Of a stretch of 64,000 bases of DNA, positions 46,110 to 54,154 are shown in pieces. How positions within the stretch are numbered: the stretch's first letter is position 1; each line of letters begins with the position of its first letter. The notes under the pieces are model-generated. The model saw nothing but the letters and a program-made list of their open reading frames with translations, made no database searches and was not told the origin of the DNA. The stretch spans positions 2,800,727 to 2,864,726 of the forward strand of contig OZ241856.1 in the NCBI GenBank assembly GCA_965202845.1. Direction: 5' to 3'. Source of the stretch: CBDATA01 sp965202845. GTDB lineage: Bacteria > Acidobacteriota > Vicinamibacteria > Marinacidobacterales > Marinacidobacteraceae. The position numbers and the translations under genes are program-made.

Positions 46110-46571
46110 ATGCCGTCGCGCCGCTCGCTGCCCCTGCTGGCCATCGGGCTTCTGGGCCTGGGAGCGGTGGTCGCCCTGGTGGCGGTGGGGTCCGACGCCA
46201 CGGTGCGCGAGGACGCCCCGGCTACGGCTTCGCAGCAGGCGCCCCCGTTCCATGCGTCGCCGGAGGACGCCGAACCTTTCCCGATCACCAAGGCGCCGGA
46301 GTCGTACCGGGATCCGACGCTCCAGGAGAGCTACCGGATCGCCCGCGAAATTCCCGAAGTCCTGGTCCAGCTGCCCTGCCTGTGCGACTGCCACCGGTCG
46401 CACGGGCACGGGAGTCTGCTGGACTGTTTCGTGGACGACCACGCCGCCACGTGACCGATCTGCCTCCAGGAGGTCCTCCTGGCTGCGGAGATGCATGAGG
46501 ACGGCGCGGCGCCGGCGGAGATCCGCCGGGCGATCGAGCGGCGGGAATTCACCGGCGTCGCGTTCCGCTGA
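46110..46571 (+). CDS. PCYCGC-motif membrane-anchored protein, predicted selenoprotein (Sec115 encoded by TGA 46452-46454)
   Basis: Conventional reading stops after 114 residues at TGA 46452. Read as selenocysteine the frame runs to TGA 46569-46571, 153 residues. Features: an N-terminal membrane anchor (about 7-28), a linker, then PCLCDC (Cys90, 92, 94), GHGSLLDCF (Cys106), and HAAT-Sec115-P-I-Cys118, followed by a helix EVLLAAEMHEDGAAPAEIRRAIE. In PCYCGC-family proteins known from Firmicutes the same order occurs (PCYCGC, GHKSxLDCF, HGxxCxxCL, then ...EIRxxID). The TGA thus replaces the first Cys of the CxxC pair, and the family-like helix lies wholly beyond it. A SECIS-like hairpin follows. 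The role may be metal (copper) or thiol redox handling outside the membrane; that is inference. selA/B/C/D are not in the window. Confidence 0.85.
46452..46488 (+). promoter_or_regulatory. UGA codon and bacterial SECIS-like hairpin
   Basis: After the TGA (46452-46454) and 11 further bases comes a perfect 7-bp stem: CCAGGAG 46466-46472 with CTCCTGG 46476-46482, closing loop GTC 46473-46475. The apical sequence AGGUC is that of the Escherichia coli fdhF SECIS. The loop GU falls 22-23 nt from the U of UGA (23-24 in fdhF). Stem length, distance and a G at the loop start all meet the known bacterial SECIS rules for SelB binding. Confidence 0.8.
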
Positions 46572-46604
46572 CTCCCCTGCGGGAGTAGCTCGAAGCGCGG
46601 GCGC

Positions 46605-47426
46605 TCAGGCGGCGGCGCGGCGCAGGTCCTGGTAGCAGGCGTAGGGCAGGTCGGAGCCGAGCGTCCCGTTCTTCTCGGGAGAGTGGAAGTCGGATCCCCC
46701 GGAGACGAGGATGCCGAGCGACGCGGCGATGTCCAGGTAGCGGCGCCGCTCCTCTTCGGAGTGATCGGCGTGGAAGGCTTCGATGGCGCGGACGCCGCTC
46801 TCGCGCAGCATGGGAACCACGTTTTCCTGCTTGAGGTACTTCGGATGGGCGAGCGAGCTGACGCCGCCGGCGGCGCGGATCGCCCGGGCGGCTTCGGCCA
46901 CCGTGATCTTCCTCCCGTAGCTCACATGACCCGTCTTGCCGCGGACCAGATAGCGGCGGAACGCCTCGTCGCGGTCCTTCACGACGCCCTTCCGAACCAG
47001 AACGTCGGCGATGTGGGGGCGGCCCATCGACGCGCCGGTGGAAACGGCCGCCACCTCCTCGAAGTCGATGTCCACCCCGGCCTCCCGGAGCCGTTCGCAA
47101 CTCTGCCGAATCCGCTTGCGGCGCTCCTCCGATATCCGCTGGAACATCCCGGTGAGGGGGCGGTCGTCGGGATCCACGAACAACCCCAGCAGATGGACCG
47201 ATTCGGTTCCGTACTGGCAACTGATCTCGACGCCGGGGACGAACTCCATCCGGCGTTCGGCGGCCGCCTCGCGGGCCTCCGGAATCCCGGTCATCGTGTC
47301 GTGATCGGTCAGCGCGAAGACCGAAACGCCCGCCCGGGCCGCCCGCGCCACCACTTCGGCGGGGCGCAGCACCCCGTCGGATTCGGTCGAGTGCGCGTGG
47401 AGGTCCACCACCGGCGGAGGGGTCAT
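46605..47426 (-). CDS. PHP-domain phosphoesterase (RNase AM/TrpH-like)
   Basis: The 273-residue protein starts VVDLHAHSTESDGVL, with FALTDHDTMTG, GVEISCQY, the VSYGRKITVAEAARAIRAAGGVSSLAHP block and a final SGGSDFHSPEKNG. These are the metal ligands (HxH, DHD, E, H, DxH) of the PHP superfamily, in the arrangement of YciV/RNase AM (3',5'-nucleotide bisphosphate phosphatase and 5'-3' exonuclease of rRNA and short RNAs). Its 3' end faces the selenoprotein gene, 33 bp apart; a 6-bp hairpin (ACTCCC/GGGAGT, 46570-46585) lies between. ATG 47426 has no clear Shine-Dalgarno. Confidence 0.85.
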   Translation of the reverse strand: MTPPPVVDLHAHSTESDGVLRPAEVVARAARAGVSVFALTDHDTMTGIPEAREAAAERRMEFVPGVEISCQYGTESVHLLGLFVDPDDRPLTGMFQRISEERRKRIRQSCERLREAGVDIDFEEVAAVSTGASMGRPHIADVLVRKGVVKDRDEAFRRYLVRGKTGHVSYGRKITVAEAARAIRAAGGVSSLAHPKYLKQENVVPMLRESGVRAIEAFHADHSEEERRRYLDIAASLGILVSGGSDFHSPEKNGTLGSDLPYACYQDLRRAAA

Positions 47427-47501
47427 GACGGGAAAGCGCGCAAGGTTCTTCGGTTCCGCTAGAATTATAGGGTTCCCCGCTGCGGGAAGGAGAACGAACC
47501 C

Positions 47502-47825
47502 ATGCTGCATCTGACGGACCTGGCTGCGACCAAGGTGGGCGAATTCCTGGTCAAGCACAACCGCCCGAACGCCCTCCTTCGGGTTCGGGTCGTCGGCGGC
47601 GGGTGCTCCGGCTTCCAGTACCAGCTGGCGCTCGACGAGGAATCGAAGGACGGGGATCAGGTCTTCGAGCAGAACGGAGTGAAGATCCTGGTGGACGAGC
47701 GGAGCCTCTCCCTGCTGGACGGGACCGAGATCGACTACGTGGAGGACCTCATGGGCGCCGGATTCCGGTTCTCCAACCCGAACGCCGCCTCCAGCTGCGG
47801 CTGCGGGGAATCCTTCCAGGTCTGA
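47502..47825 (+). CDS. erpA: A-type iron-sulfur carrier (ErpA/IscA family)
   Basis: The 107-residue protein has the A-type carrier cysteines Cys35 in GGGCSGFQY and Cys99/Cys101 in SSCGCGESF, with the typical VDERSLSLLDGTEIDYVEDLMGAGF core. It delivers Fe-S clusters to apoproteins, relevant to nearby QueG and other Fe-S enzymes. ATG 47502 has AAGGAGA about 9 nt upstream. No other isc or suf genes adjoin; ErpA versus IscA assignment is by resemblance only. Confidence 0.9.
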   Translation: MLHLTDLAATKVGEFLVKHNRPNALLRVRVVGGGCSGFQYQLALDEESKDGDQVFEQNGVKILVDERSLSLLDGTEIDYVEDLMGAGFRFSNPNAASSCGCGESFQV

Positions 47826-47841
47826 TCTCCGGCGCGCGGCC

Positions 47842-48579
47842 GTGATCAGCAGCGTCGCCGCGCTTCTGATTGCGCGCCTGGCGCTGGGGGCGATCCTCGC
47901 GGTGGGGATTCTGCGCTGGGCGCACCCGGCCGCGCCCGACGCCTGGGCCCGCTTTGCCCGCCGGGGCGCCGCCGTCCTCTTCGGGCTCTCGGCGCTGCTC
48001 GGCTGGGGGCAGCCGGAGGCCGTTCCCTGGGGAGTTCTCGCGGTTGCCGCGCTCCTTGTCCCGGCGGGCAAGACGATGGCCGGGCTGGGCGCCGCCGGGG
48101 CGGCGCTGACGCCGCTGCTCGGCGGTTCGTCGCATCCGGGGTTCGCGGTCGCCAGCAGCGTCAGCGGGGCGTTCCTGCTGGGGGCGGTGGCCGCGACCAT
48201 GCTGCTGGGACACTGGTATCTGGTGGACGCCTCGCTCTCCATCCGCCCGCTCGCCATCGGGGCGCGACTGGTGGAGGCGGGGGTCTGGGCGCGCATTGCG
48301 GCAGTGGCGCTGGCGCTCTTCGCCGCCGACGGCATCGCGGCGCTTCGGATTTCCGGCCCGGCGGACATCATCTACTCCACCACCGCGCTCTTCTTCGCCT
48401 TCCGAACCATCACCGGCCTTCTGGCCCCGGCGGTTCTGGCGACCCTGATCCGGCGCACCGTCCGCATCCGCTCCACCCAGTCGGCCACCGGCCTGCTTTA
48501 TGTGGCGCTGATCCTGACGCTGTTCGGCGAACTCACCGCCGCGTTCCTCGAAACCCTCACCGGAGGTCGTCTTGCCTGA
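47842..48579 (+). CDS. Integral membrane protein of unknown function
   Basis: The 245-residue protein has about seven transmembrane segments and starts GTG 47842. A conserved-looking GHWYLVDASLSIRPL lies in the middle, with a histidine within a helix that could be a heme or quinone ligand, but I cannot name the family. It lies 16 bp after erpA and overlaps the following Tat-PLP gene by 8 bp, so the three form a likely operon and it may serve the exported enzyme. Confidence 0.65.
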   Translation: MISSVAALLIARLALGAILAVGILRWAHPAAPDAWARFARRGAAVLFGLSALLGWGQPEAVPWGVLAVAALLVPAGKTMAGLGAAGAALTPLLGGSSHPGFAVASSVSGAFLLGAVAATMLLGHWYLVDASLSIRPLAIGARLVEAGVWARIAAVALALFAADGIAALRISGPADIIYSTTALFFAFRTITGLLAPAVLATLIRRTVRIRSTQSATGLLYVALILTLFGELTAAFLETLTGGRLA

Positions 48580-49834
48580 TTCCAGCGGACGCCGGCGATT
48601 TTTGGCCGGCCTCGCCGTCGTTCCCGTAGCCCGGCTCGCCGCCGCACAACAGGGCGATGAGGATTTGCCCGATTGGGCAGCTCGCGCCCGCCGGAGCATC
48701 CCGGCGGCCGGCGCCAGCCGGTATTTCCAGACCGGGGGCATCGGCCCGTCGCCCGAAGCGGTCCTCGACGAAGTGGAGGAGCGGCTGCGGTTCCAGAACC
48801 GGAGTCCCGCCGCCGCCGGAATCTCGGAGCGGATGGCCCGGATCGAGCCGGACCTGCGGCAGCAGCTGGGGCGGGTCTTCGGCGCCCGCACCGAGGAGGT
48901 CGCCCTCACCCACAGCGCTTCGGAGGGCATTTCCATCGTCGCCTGGGGGCTCGACTGGCGGGAGGGCGACGAGGTCATCATCTCCAACACCGAGCATCCC
49001 GCGAACGTCATCCCCTGGTACGTGCTGCGCGACCGGGCCGGCATCGTCATCCGCGAGATCGACCTGAGCCCGGGAACCGACCTCGTCTCCGAAGCGCGCT
49101 CCCGGCTTTCCCCGCGGACCCGGATGGTGAGCATCAGCCATGTCTCCCGGAACAACGGCCGGGCGCTCCGCGTCGGGGATTCGGCGGAGCTGGGCGCGCT
49201 GCTGCGCTCCCGGGGCGTCCTCTACCACCTCGACGGGGCGCAGGGGCCGGGGCTGGTCCGCACCCGCATCGACGCGCTGGGGTGCGACGCCTACTCCACC
49301 TGCGGGCACAAGTGGCTTCTCGGCCCCAAGGGAACCGGCGCGCTCTTCGTGCGCCAGCGCGCCCTGGAACGGGTGCGGCTGAGTTGGGCCGGCGCCCACA
49401 GCCACCAGACGATGGATTACGCCGGCGGCTACACGCTCCTGCCGAGCGCGGCCCGCTACGAGTTCGGAACCCGGGCGCTCGCCGACTTCGCCGGTTTGGC
49501 GAAGGCGGTCCGCTGGATGGAGGAGATCGGCTTCGACCGGATCCACGCCCGGATCGACGATTTGACCGCATACGCCATCGAGGAAATCCGGCGCGCCCCC
49601 GAACTCGGCCTCGCCTCGCCGGAGACCGCCGAAGACCGCAGCGGCATCGTGGTCGCGCGCCTCCCGGAGGGCTGCGATCCGATGCGGCTCTACCGGGAGC
49701 TCCGGGAAGAGGAGGACATCCTCGCCTCGCCGGTGCGGGGGGAGCGCGACTTTCGGATGTCCATCCACTTCTTCAACACCCGCGGCGAGATCGCGGAGGC
49801 GATCGGCGCGATCCGCCGCCGCTGCCGGCGATGA
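48572..49834 (+). CDS. Tat-exported class V aminotransferase-like PLP enzyme
   Basis: The 420-residue precursor carries a twin-arginine signal (GRRRFLAGLAVVPVARLAAAQ) before a class V aminotransferase fold. Visible features are THSASEGISIVAWGL, SNTEHPANVIPW, the ISHVSRNNGRAL strand, DGAQGPG with the PLP-pyridine Asp, and the Schiff-base lysine in STCGHKWLLGPKGTG. The closest known enzymes are isopenicillin N epimerase-like and cysteine-desulfurase-like proteins. Export of a PLP enzyme after cofactor insertion is what the Tat route allows. The start is TTG 48572 with GGAGG upstream, overlapping the membrane protein gene. Confidence 0.82.
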   Translation: MPDSSGRRRFLAGLAVVPVARLAAAQQGDEDLPDWAARARRSIPAAGASRYFQTGGIGPSPEAVLDEVEERLRFQNRSPAAAGISERMARIEPDLRQQLGRVFGARTEEVALTHSASEGISIVAWGLDWREGDEVIISNTEHPANVIPWYVLRDRAGIVIREIDLSPGTDLVSEARSRLSPRTRMVSISHVSRNNGRALRVGDSAELGALLRSRGVLYHLDGAQGPGLVRTRIDALGCDAYSTCGHKWLLGPKGTGALFVRQRALERVRLSWAGAHSHQTMDYAGGYTLLPSAARYEFGTRALADFAGLAKAVRWMEEIGFDRIHARIDDLTAYAIEEIRRAPELGLASPETAEDRSGIVVARLPEGCDPMRLYRELREEEDILASPVRGERDFRMSIHFFNTRGEIAEAIGAIRRRCRR

Positions 49835-50295
49835 CGCCGGGTCCCCAGGTCGGGTTCTACTGCGACTCCTGCGACCGGTACTCGGTCTGGACGCCTCCCC
49901 TGGCCGACGGAACCTGCGCCCACTGCGCCGCCGCCAACCCGCCGGCCGCCGCCGAGCGCGCCGTCCCCGGCGAACCCATCGGCGCCTGCCCCCAGTGCGG
50001 CAACGCGGATCTCTACCGGAAGAAGGACCTGCCGCAGCAGGCGGGATGCGCGGTGGTGCTGGGCGCCATCGCGCTTTCGACGGCGGCCTACGCGATCTGG
50101 GACTTCCCGGGCGCGTTCCTCGTCTTCGCGGCGGTCGCGCTGCTGGATTTCCTGATCTACCGGCGCCTGGGCGAGGTCACCGTCTGCTACCGGTGCCACG
50201 CCGAGCTGCGCGGCTTCCCGGAGAACCCGGCGCACGCCCCGTTCGACATGCACCGGGCCGAGGAATACGACGTCCGCCCGGAGGACCAGAAATAG
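49831..50295 (+). CDS. Zinc-ribbon membrane protein of unknown function
   Basis: The 154-residue protein has CDSC and CAHC (N-terminal zinc ribbon), CPQC, then two hydrophobic segments (about 75-110), and a late CYRCHAELRGF. Rubredoxin-like Cys pairs on both sides of a membrane hairpin suggest cytoplasmic metal-binding ends. It overlaps the Tat-PLP gene (ATGA) and so belongs to that operon. I recognise no family. Its stop lies 6 bp before the convergent clpB stop. Confidence 0.7.
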   Translation: MTPGPQVGFYCDSCDRYSVWTPPLADGTCAHCAAANPPAAAERAVPGEPIGACPQCGNADLYRKKDLPQQAGCAVVLGAIALSTAAYAIWDFPGAFLVFAAVALLDFLIYRRLGEVTVCYRCHAELRGFPENPAHAPFDMHRAEEYDVRPEDQK

Positions 50296-50301
50296 CCCTT
50301 C

Positions 50302-52881
50302 TCAGGCGGCCGCCAGCCGGATTTCCCCGTTCTCCGCGTCCACCCGCAGCGTGGAGCGGGCGCCCAGCGAACCGTCGAGCATCATCCGCGCCGCCGGCGT
50401 CTCCACCTGCTGCTGGATCGTGCGGCGGACCGGGCGGGCGCCGTAGACCCGGTCATAGCCCAGGTTCGCGAGCAGCCGCACCGCGGACGCCTCCACGTCG
50501 AGTCCGATCTTGCGCTCGGCCAGGCGGGCGCGCAGCCGCTCCAGATGGAGACCCACGATCTGCTCGATCTGGTCCCGGTCGAGGCTGTGGAAGACGACCG
50601 TCTCGTCCACCCGGTTCAGGAACTCGGGGCGGAAGGCGCGCCGAAGCTCGGCGGTCACCCGCTTCCCGATCTCCCCGGCGGAGGCGCCCCGCTCGGTCAG
50701 ATCAAGGATGTCCGTGCTCCCGACGTTCGAGGTCATGATGAACACCACGTTCCGGAAGTCCACCAGCCTTCCCTGGGAATCGGTGAGTCGCCCGTCGTCC
50801 AGAACCTGGAGCAGGACGGTGTGGACCTCGGGGTGCGCCTTCTCGATCTCGTCCAGCAGCGCTACCGCCCAGGGGCGACGGCGGACCGCCTCGGTGAGCT
50901 GGCCGCCCTCCTCGTAGCCGACATAGCCGGGGGGCGCTCCGGTGAGGCGCGCCACCGAGTGCCGTTCGGTGTATTCCGACATGTCCAGTCGGATGAGCGC
51001 CCGCTCGTCGTCGAAGAGTTCGGCGGCCAGCGCGCGCGCCAATTCGGTCTTGCCGACTCCGGTGGGGCCGGCGAAGAGGAACACGCCGAGCGGCCGGTCC
51101 GGATCCTGGATTCCGGCGCGGGCGCGCAGCACCGCGTCGGCCACCGCCTGGACGCCCTGGTCCTGCCCCACCACCCGGCGGTGGAGGAGTTCGGCGAGCC
51201 TGAGCAGCTTCTGGCGCTCGCCCTCCACGATCCGCTCCACCGGGATCCCGGTCCAGCGGGACACGACCGCAGCCACGTCCGGCTCGCCCACTTCCTCCCG
51301 GAGCAGCCGGTCGTCGTCGGACGCGCCGAGCTTCGCCTCCGCCTCCTCGAGCTCCTTCCGGAGCCGGGCGATGGTTCCGAAACGGAGTTCGGCGGCGAGT
51401 TCCAGGTTCACTTCGCGCTCGGCGCGCTCCATCCGGATTCCGGCCTCCTCGATCTCCTTGCGGATCCGCCGCACTTCGGAAAGCCGCTCCTTCTCGCCCT
51501 GCCAGCGGGTGCGCAGCGCGCGCGCCTCCTCCTCGCGCTCGGCGATGCGCCGGTCGAGCTGGGCGCGACGCTCGCCGGACGCCGCGTCCTTCTCCTTCTT
51601 CAGGGCTTCGCGCTCGATCTGGAGCGAGAGCAGGTCGCGCTCGACCTTGTCCAGCTCGGTGGGCACGCTGTCGATCTCGGTGCGCAGCCGGGCCGCCGCC
51701 TCGTCCACCAGGTCGATGGCCTTGTCCGGCAGGAACCGGCCGGCGATGTACCGGTGGGACAGCGCGGCGGCGGCGAGCAGCGCGCCGTCCTGGATCCGGA
51801 CGCCGTGGTGGACTTCGTAGCGCTCCTTCAGGCCGCGGAGGATGGTGACCGTGACCTCGGGCGACGGCTCGTCCACCATCACCGTCTGGAAGCGCCGGGC
51901 CAGCGCGGCGTCCTTTTCGATGTGTTTGCGGTACTCGTCCAGGGTGGTGGCCCCGATGCAGTGGAGATCGCCCCGGGCGAGCGCCGGTTTCAGCAGATTG
52001 GAGGCGTCCATCGCGCCCTCGGTCGCCCCGGCGCCGACCACCGTGTGGAGCTCGTCGATGAAGAGGATCACCCGCCCCTCGGCCTTCTGGACCGCGCCCA
52101 GCACCGCCTTCAGCCGCTCCTCGAACTCGCCCCGGAACTTCGCCCCGGCGATCAGCGCCCCCATGTCCAGCGCGACCACCTGCCGGTTGCGGAGTCCTTC
52201 AGGGACGTCCCCCTTCACGATGCGGAGCGCGAGTCCCTCGGCGATCGCCGTCTTGCCGACGCCCGGCTCCCCGATGAGGACCGGGTTGTTCTTGGTGCGC
52301 CGGGACAGAATCTGCATCGTGCGCCGGATTTCGTCGTCGCGGCCGATCACCGGGTCGAGCTTGTCCCCGGCGGCGAGCCCGGTGAGATCGCGCCCGTAGC
52401 GCTCGAGCGGTTCCAGGGTCGCTTCCGGGTTCCGGCTGGTGACCCGGGCGCCGTCCCGCATCTGCTCCACCGCGGCGCGGAGCGCCTTCGGTTCGACGCC
52501 CGCCTCCCGAAGCAGCCGGGAGGCGTCGGAGGCGCCGTCCATCATGGCGAGCAGCAGGTGCTCGACGCTCAGGTGCTCGTCGCCGAGCTTCCCCGCCTCC
52601 CGGGTCGCGCCGCGGAAGACGGCCGCCAACTCCCGCGAGACCCCCGGTTCGTCCTCCTGCGCCAGGGTGGGGAGCTCGGCGAGCCGGGCTTCGATCCGCT
52701 TCGCCAGCGCCCGATGGTCCAAGCCGAGCCGCTGGAACAGCCGGACCGCGAGGCCGTCGCCATCCTCCAGCAGCGCGGCGAGCAGGTGCTCGGGAAGGAC
52801 TTCGGGGCAGCGTCGGGATTCGGCGCGCTCCGTCGCCCGCTGCATGGCGACCTGGACGCGCTCGGTGGGGCTTGTCGTCAA
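50302..52881 (-). CDS. clpB: ATP-dependent disaggregase ClpB
   Basis: The 859-residue Hsp100 has an N-terminal Clp repeat domain (about 1-145), NBD1 with Walker A GEPGVGKTA and Walker B VILFIDELHT, and the long coiled-coil middle domain (about 400-525) that distinguishes ClpB from ClpA/C. NBD2 has GPTGVGKTE and GYVGYEEGGQLTEAVRRRP; there is a C-terminal dimerisation domain and no ClpP-binding loop. It rescues aggregated proteins with DnaK. The start is TTG 52881; AAGGAG lies 11 nt upstream, and CTGAAAC near 52937 is only weakly like a heat-shock -35. Confidence 0.96.
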   Translation of the reverse strand: MTTSPTERVQVAMQRATERAESRRCPEVLPEHLLAALLEDGDGLAVRLFQRLGLDHRALAKRIEARLAELPTLAQEDEPGVSRELAAVFRGATREAGKLGDEHLSVEHLLLAMMDGASDASRLLREAGVEPKALRAAVEQMRDGARVTSRNPEATLEPLERYGRDLTGLAAGDKLDPVIGRDDEIRRTMQILSRRTKNNPVLIGEPGVGKTAIAEGLALRIVKGDVPEGLRNRQVVALDMGALIAGAKFRGEFEERLKAVLGAVQKAEGRVILFIDELHTVVGAGATEGAMDASNLLKPALARGDLHCIGATTLDEYRKHIEKDAALARRFQTVMVDEPSPEVTVTILRGLKERYEVHHGVRIQDGALLAAAALSHRYIAGRFLPDKAIDLVDEAAARLRTEIDSVPTELDKVERDLLSLQIEREALKKEKDAASGERRAQLDRRIAEREEEARALRTRWQGEKERLSEVRRIRKEIEEAGIRMERAEREVNLELAAELRFGTIARLRKELEEAEAKLGASDDDRLLREEVGEPDVAAVVSRWTGIPVERIVEGERQKLLRLAELLHRRVVGQDQGVQAVADAVLRARAGIQDPDRPLGVFLFAGPTGVGKTELARALAAELFDDERALIRLDMSEYTERHSVARLTGAPPGYVGYEEGGQLTEAVRRRPWAVALLDEIEKAHPEVHTVLLQVLDDGRLTDSQGRLVDFRNVVFIMTSNVGSTDILDLTERGASAGEIGKRVTAELRRAFRPEFLNRVDETVVFHSLDRDQIEQIVGLHLERLRARLAERKIGLDVEASAVRLLANLGYDRVYGARPVRRTIQQQVETPAARMMLDGSLGARSTLRVDAENGEIRLAAA

Positions 52882-52933
52882 TATATGATGCGCTCCTTGT
52901 AAGGTGTTCTGCGCGATAGTTTAGCATATTGTT

Positions 52934-54118
52934 TCAGATGACGCCGAGCGCCCCGCCGGAGGCGGTGAACGCCTCCACCGCCTGGTCCACCTGTTCGGGC
53001 GCATGGGCGGCGGAGAGCTGGACCCGGATTCGGGCCTTGCCCCTGGGGACCACCGGAAAGCTGAAGCCGATGACGTAGACGCCCCGTTCCAGCAGGTCGT
53101 CGGCCATCCGGGTGGCGAGCCGGGCGTCCCCCAGCATCACCGGAACGATCGGGTGCTCGCCGGGGGCGATGCGGAACCCGGCGGCGGTCATGCCCTCCCG
53201 GAAGCGGCGCGTGTTGGCCAGGAGTCGGCGTCGGGGTTCGTCGCTGCCGTCGAGCAGGTTCAGCGCCTCGATCGCCGCGGCGACGATCGCGGGGGCCAGC
53301 GTGTTGGAGAACAGGTACGGCCGGCTGCGCTGGCGGAGGAGCGCGACGATCTCCCGGCGTCCGGACGTGAACCCCCCGGCGGCGCCGCCGAGCGCCTTGC
53401 CGAGCGTCGAAGTCACGATGTCCACCCGGTCGGCGACCCCGAAGCGCTCCGGCGTGCCGCGCCCGGTCGGCCCCAGGAATCCGGTGGCGTGGGAGTCGTC
53501 CACCATCACCAGCGCCCCGTGGCGGTCGGCCAGGTCGCAGATTTCGTCGAGCGGCGCCAGCGTGCCGTCCATGCTGAACACCCCGTCGGTGGCGATCAGC
53601 TTGCGGCGCGCCCCCCGGCACGCCTCGAGCTTTTCGGCGAGATCGCCCATGTCCCGGTTCCGGTATCGGAACCGCTGCGCCCGGCAGAGCCGGACGCCGT
53701 CGATGATGCTGGCGTGGTTCAGTTCGTCGCTCAGAACGGCGTCCTCCGGCCCCAGCAGGGTCTCGAAGAGGCCGCCGTTCGCATCGAAGCACGAGCTGTA
53801 GAGGATGGCGTCGTCGGTCCCCAGGAACCGGGCGATCCGTTGCTCCAGCTTTCGGTGGATGTCCTGGGTCCCGCAGATGAAGCGCACCGAGCTCAGGCCG
53901 AAGCCGCGCTCGTCGAGTCCCCGGCGCGCCGCCGCGACCACCCGCGGGTCGCTTCCCAGCCCCAGGTAGTTGTTGGCGCAGAAGTTCAGCGCTTCGTGCC
54001 CGCCCACTTCGATCCGCGCCCCCTGCGGCGAAGTGAGGAGGCGTTCGGTCTTTTCCAGTCCGGCGTCCCGGATCGCCTCCAGGTCGCTGTGGACGGAGGC
54101 AAGGGTTTCAGAGTGCAT
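52934..54118 (-). CDS. kbl: Glycine C-acetyltransferase (2-amino-3-ketobutyrate CoA ligase) Kbl
   Basis: The 394-residue PLP enzyme of the alpha-oxoamine synthase family cleaves 2-amino-3-ketobutyrate with CoA to glycine and acetyl-CoA. It shows LNFCANNYLGLGSDPRV, RFICGTQDIHRKLE, HASIIDGVRLCRA, VMVDDSHATGFLGPTGRG and the PLP lysine in TSTLGKALGG. The sequence is nearer Kbl than BioF. Threonine dehydrogenase, its usual partner, is not adjacent. It lies upstream of clpB on the same strand with a 52-bp gap. Confidence 0.93.
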   Translation of the reverse strand: MHSETLASVHSDLEAIRDAGLEKTERLLTSPQGARIEVGGHEALNFCANNYLGLGSDPRVVAAARRGLDERGFGLSSVRFICGTQDIHRKLEQRIARFLGTDDAILYSSCFDANGGLFETLLGPEDAVLSDELNHASIIDGVRLCRAQRFRYRNRDMGDLAEKLEACRGARRKLIATDGVFSMDGTLAPLDEICDLADRHGALVMVDDSHATGFLGPTGRGTPERFGVADRVDIVTSTLGKALGGAAGGFTSGRREIVALLRQRSRPYLFSNTLAPAIVAAAIEALNLLDGSDEPRRRLLANTRRFREGMTAAGFRIAPGEHPIVPVMLGDARLATRMADDLLERGVYVIGFSFPVVPRGKARIRVQLSAAHAPEQVDQAVEAFTASGGALGVI

Positions 54119-54154
54119 GCATCAGACTCTACCCGAGACATCCCCGTGACTTCG

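Noticed and set aside
46570..46590. Bidirectional terminator between the selenoprotein and PHP genes
   Set aside because: The ACTCCC/GGGAGT hairpin has only six pairs and no T tract on either side, so I did not list it as a terminator.
41923..46635. A 1570-codon open frame on the plus strand
   Set aside because: It lies opposite the PQQ-type and spermidine-synthase-like genes, which have clear motifs and signal sequences. The plus frame is Arg/Gly/Pro/Val-rich with no domain, as expected of antisense frames in GC-rich DNA.
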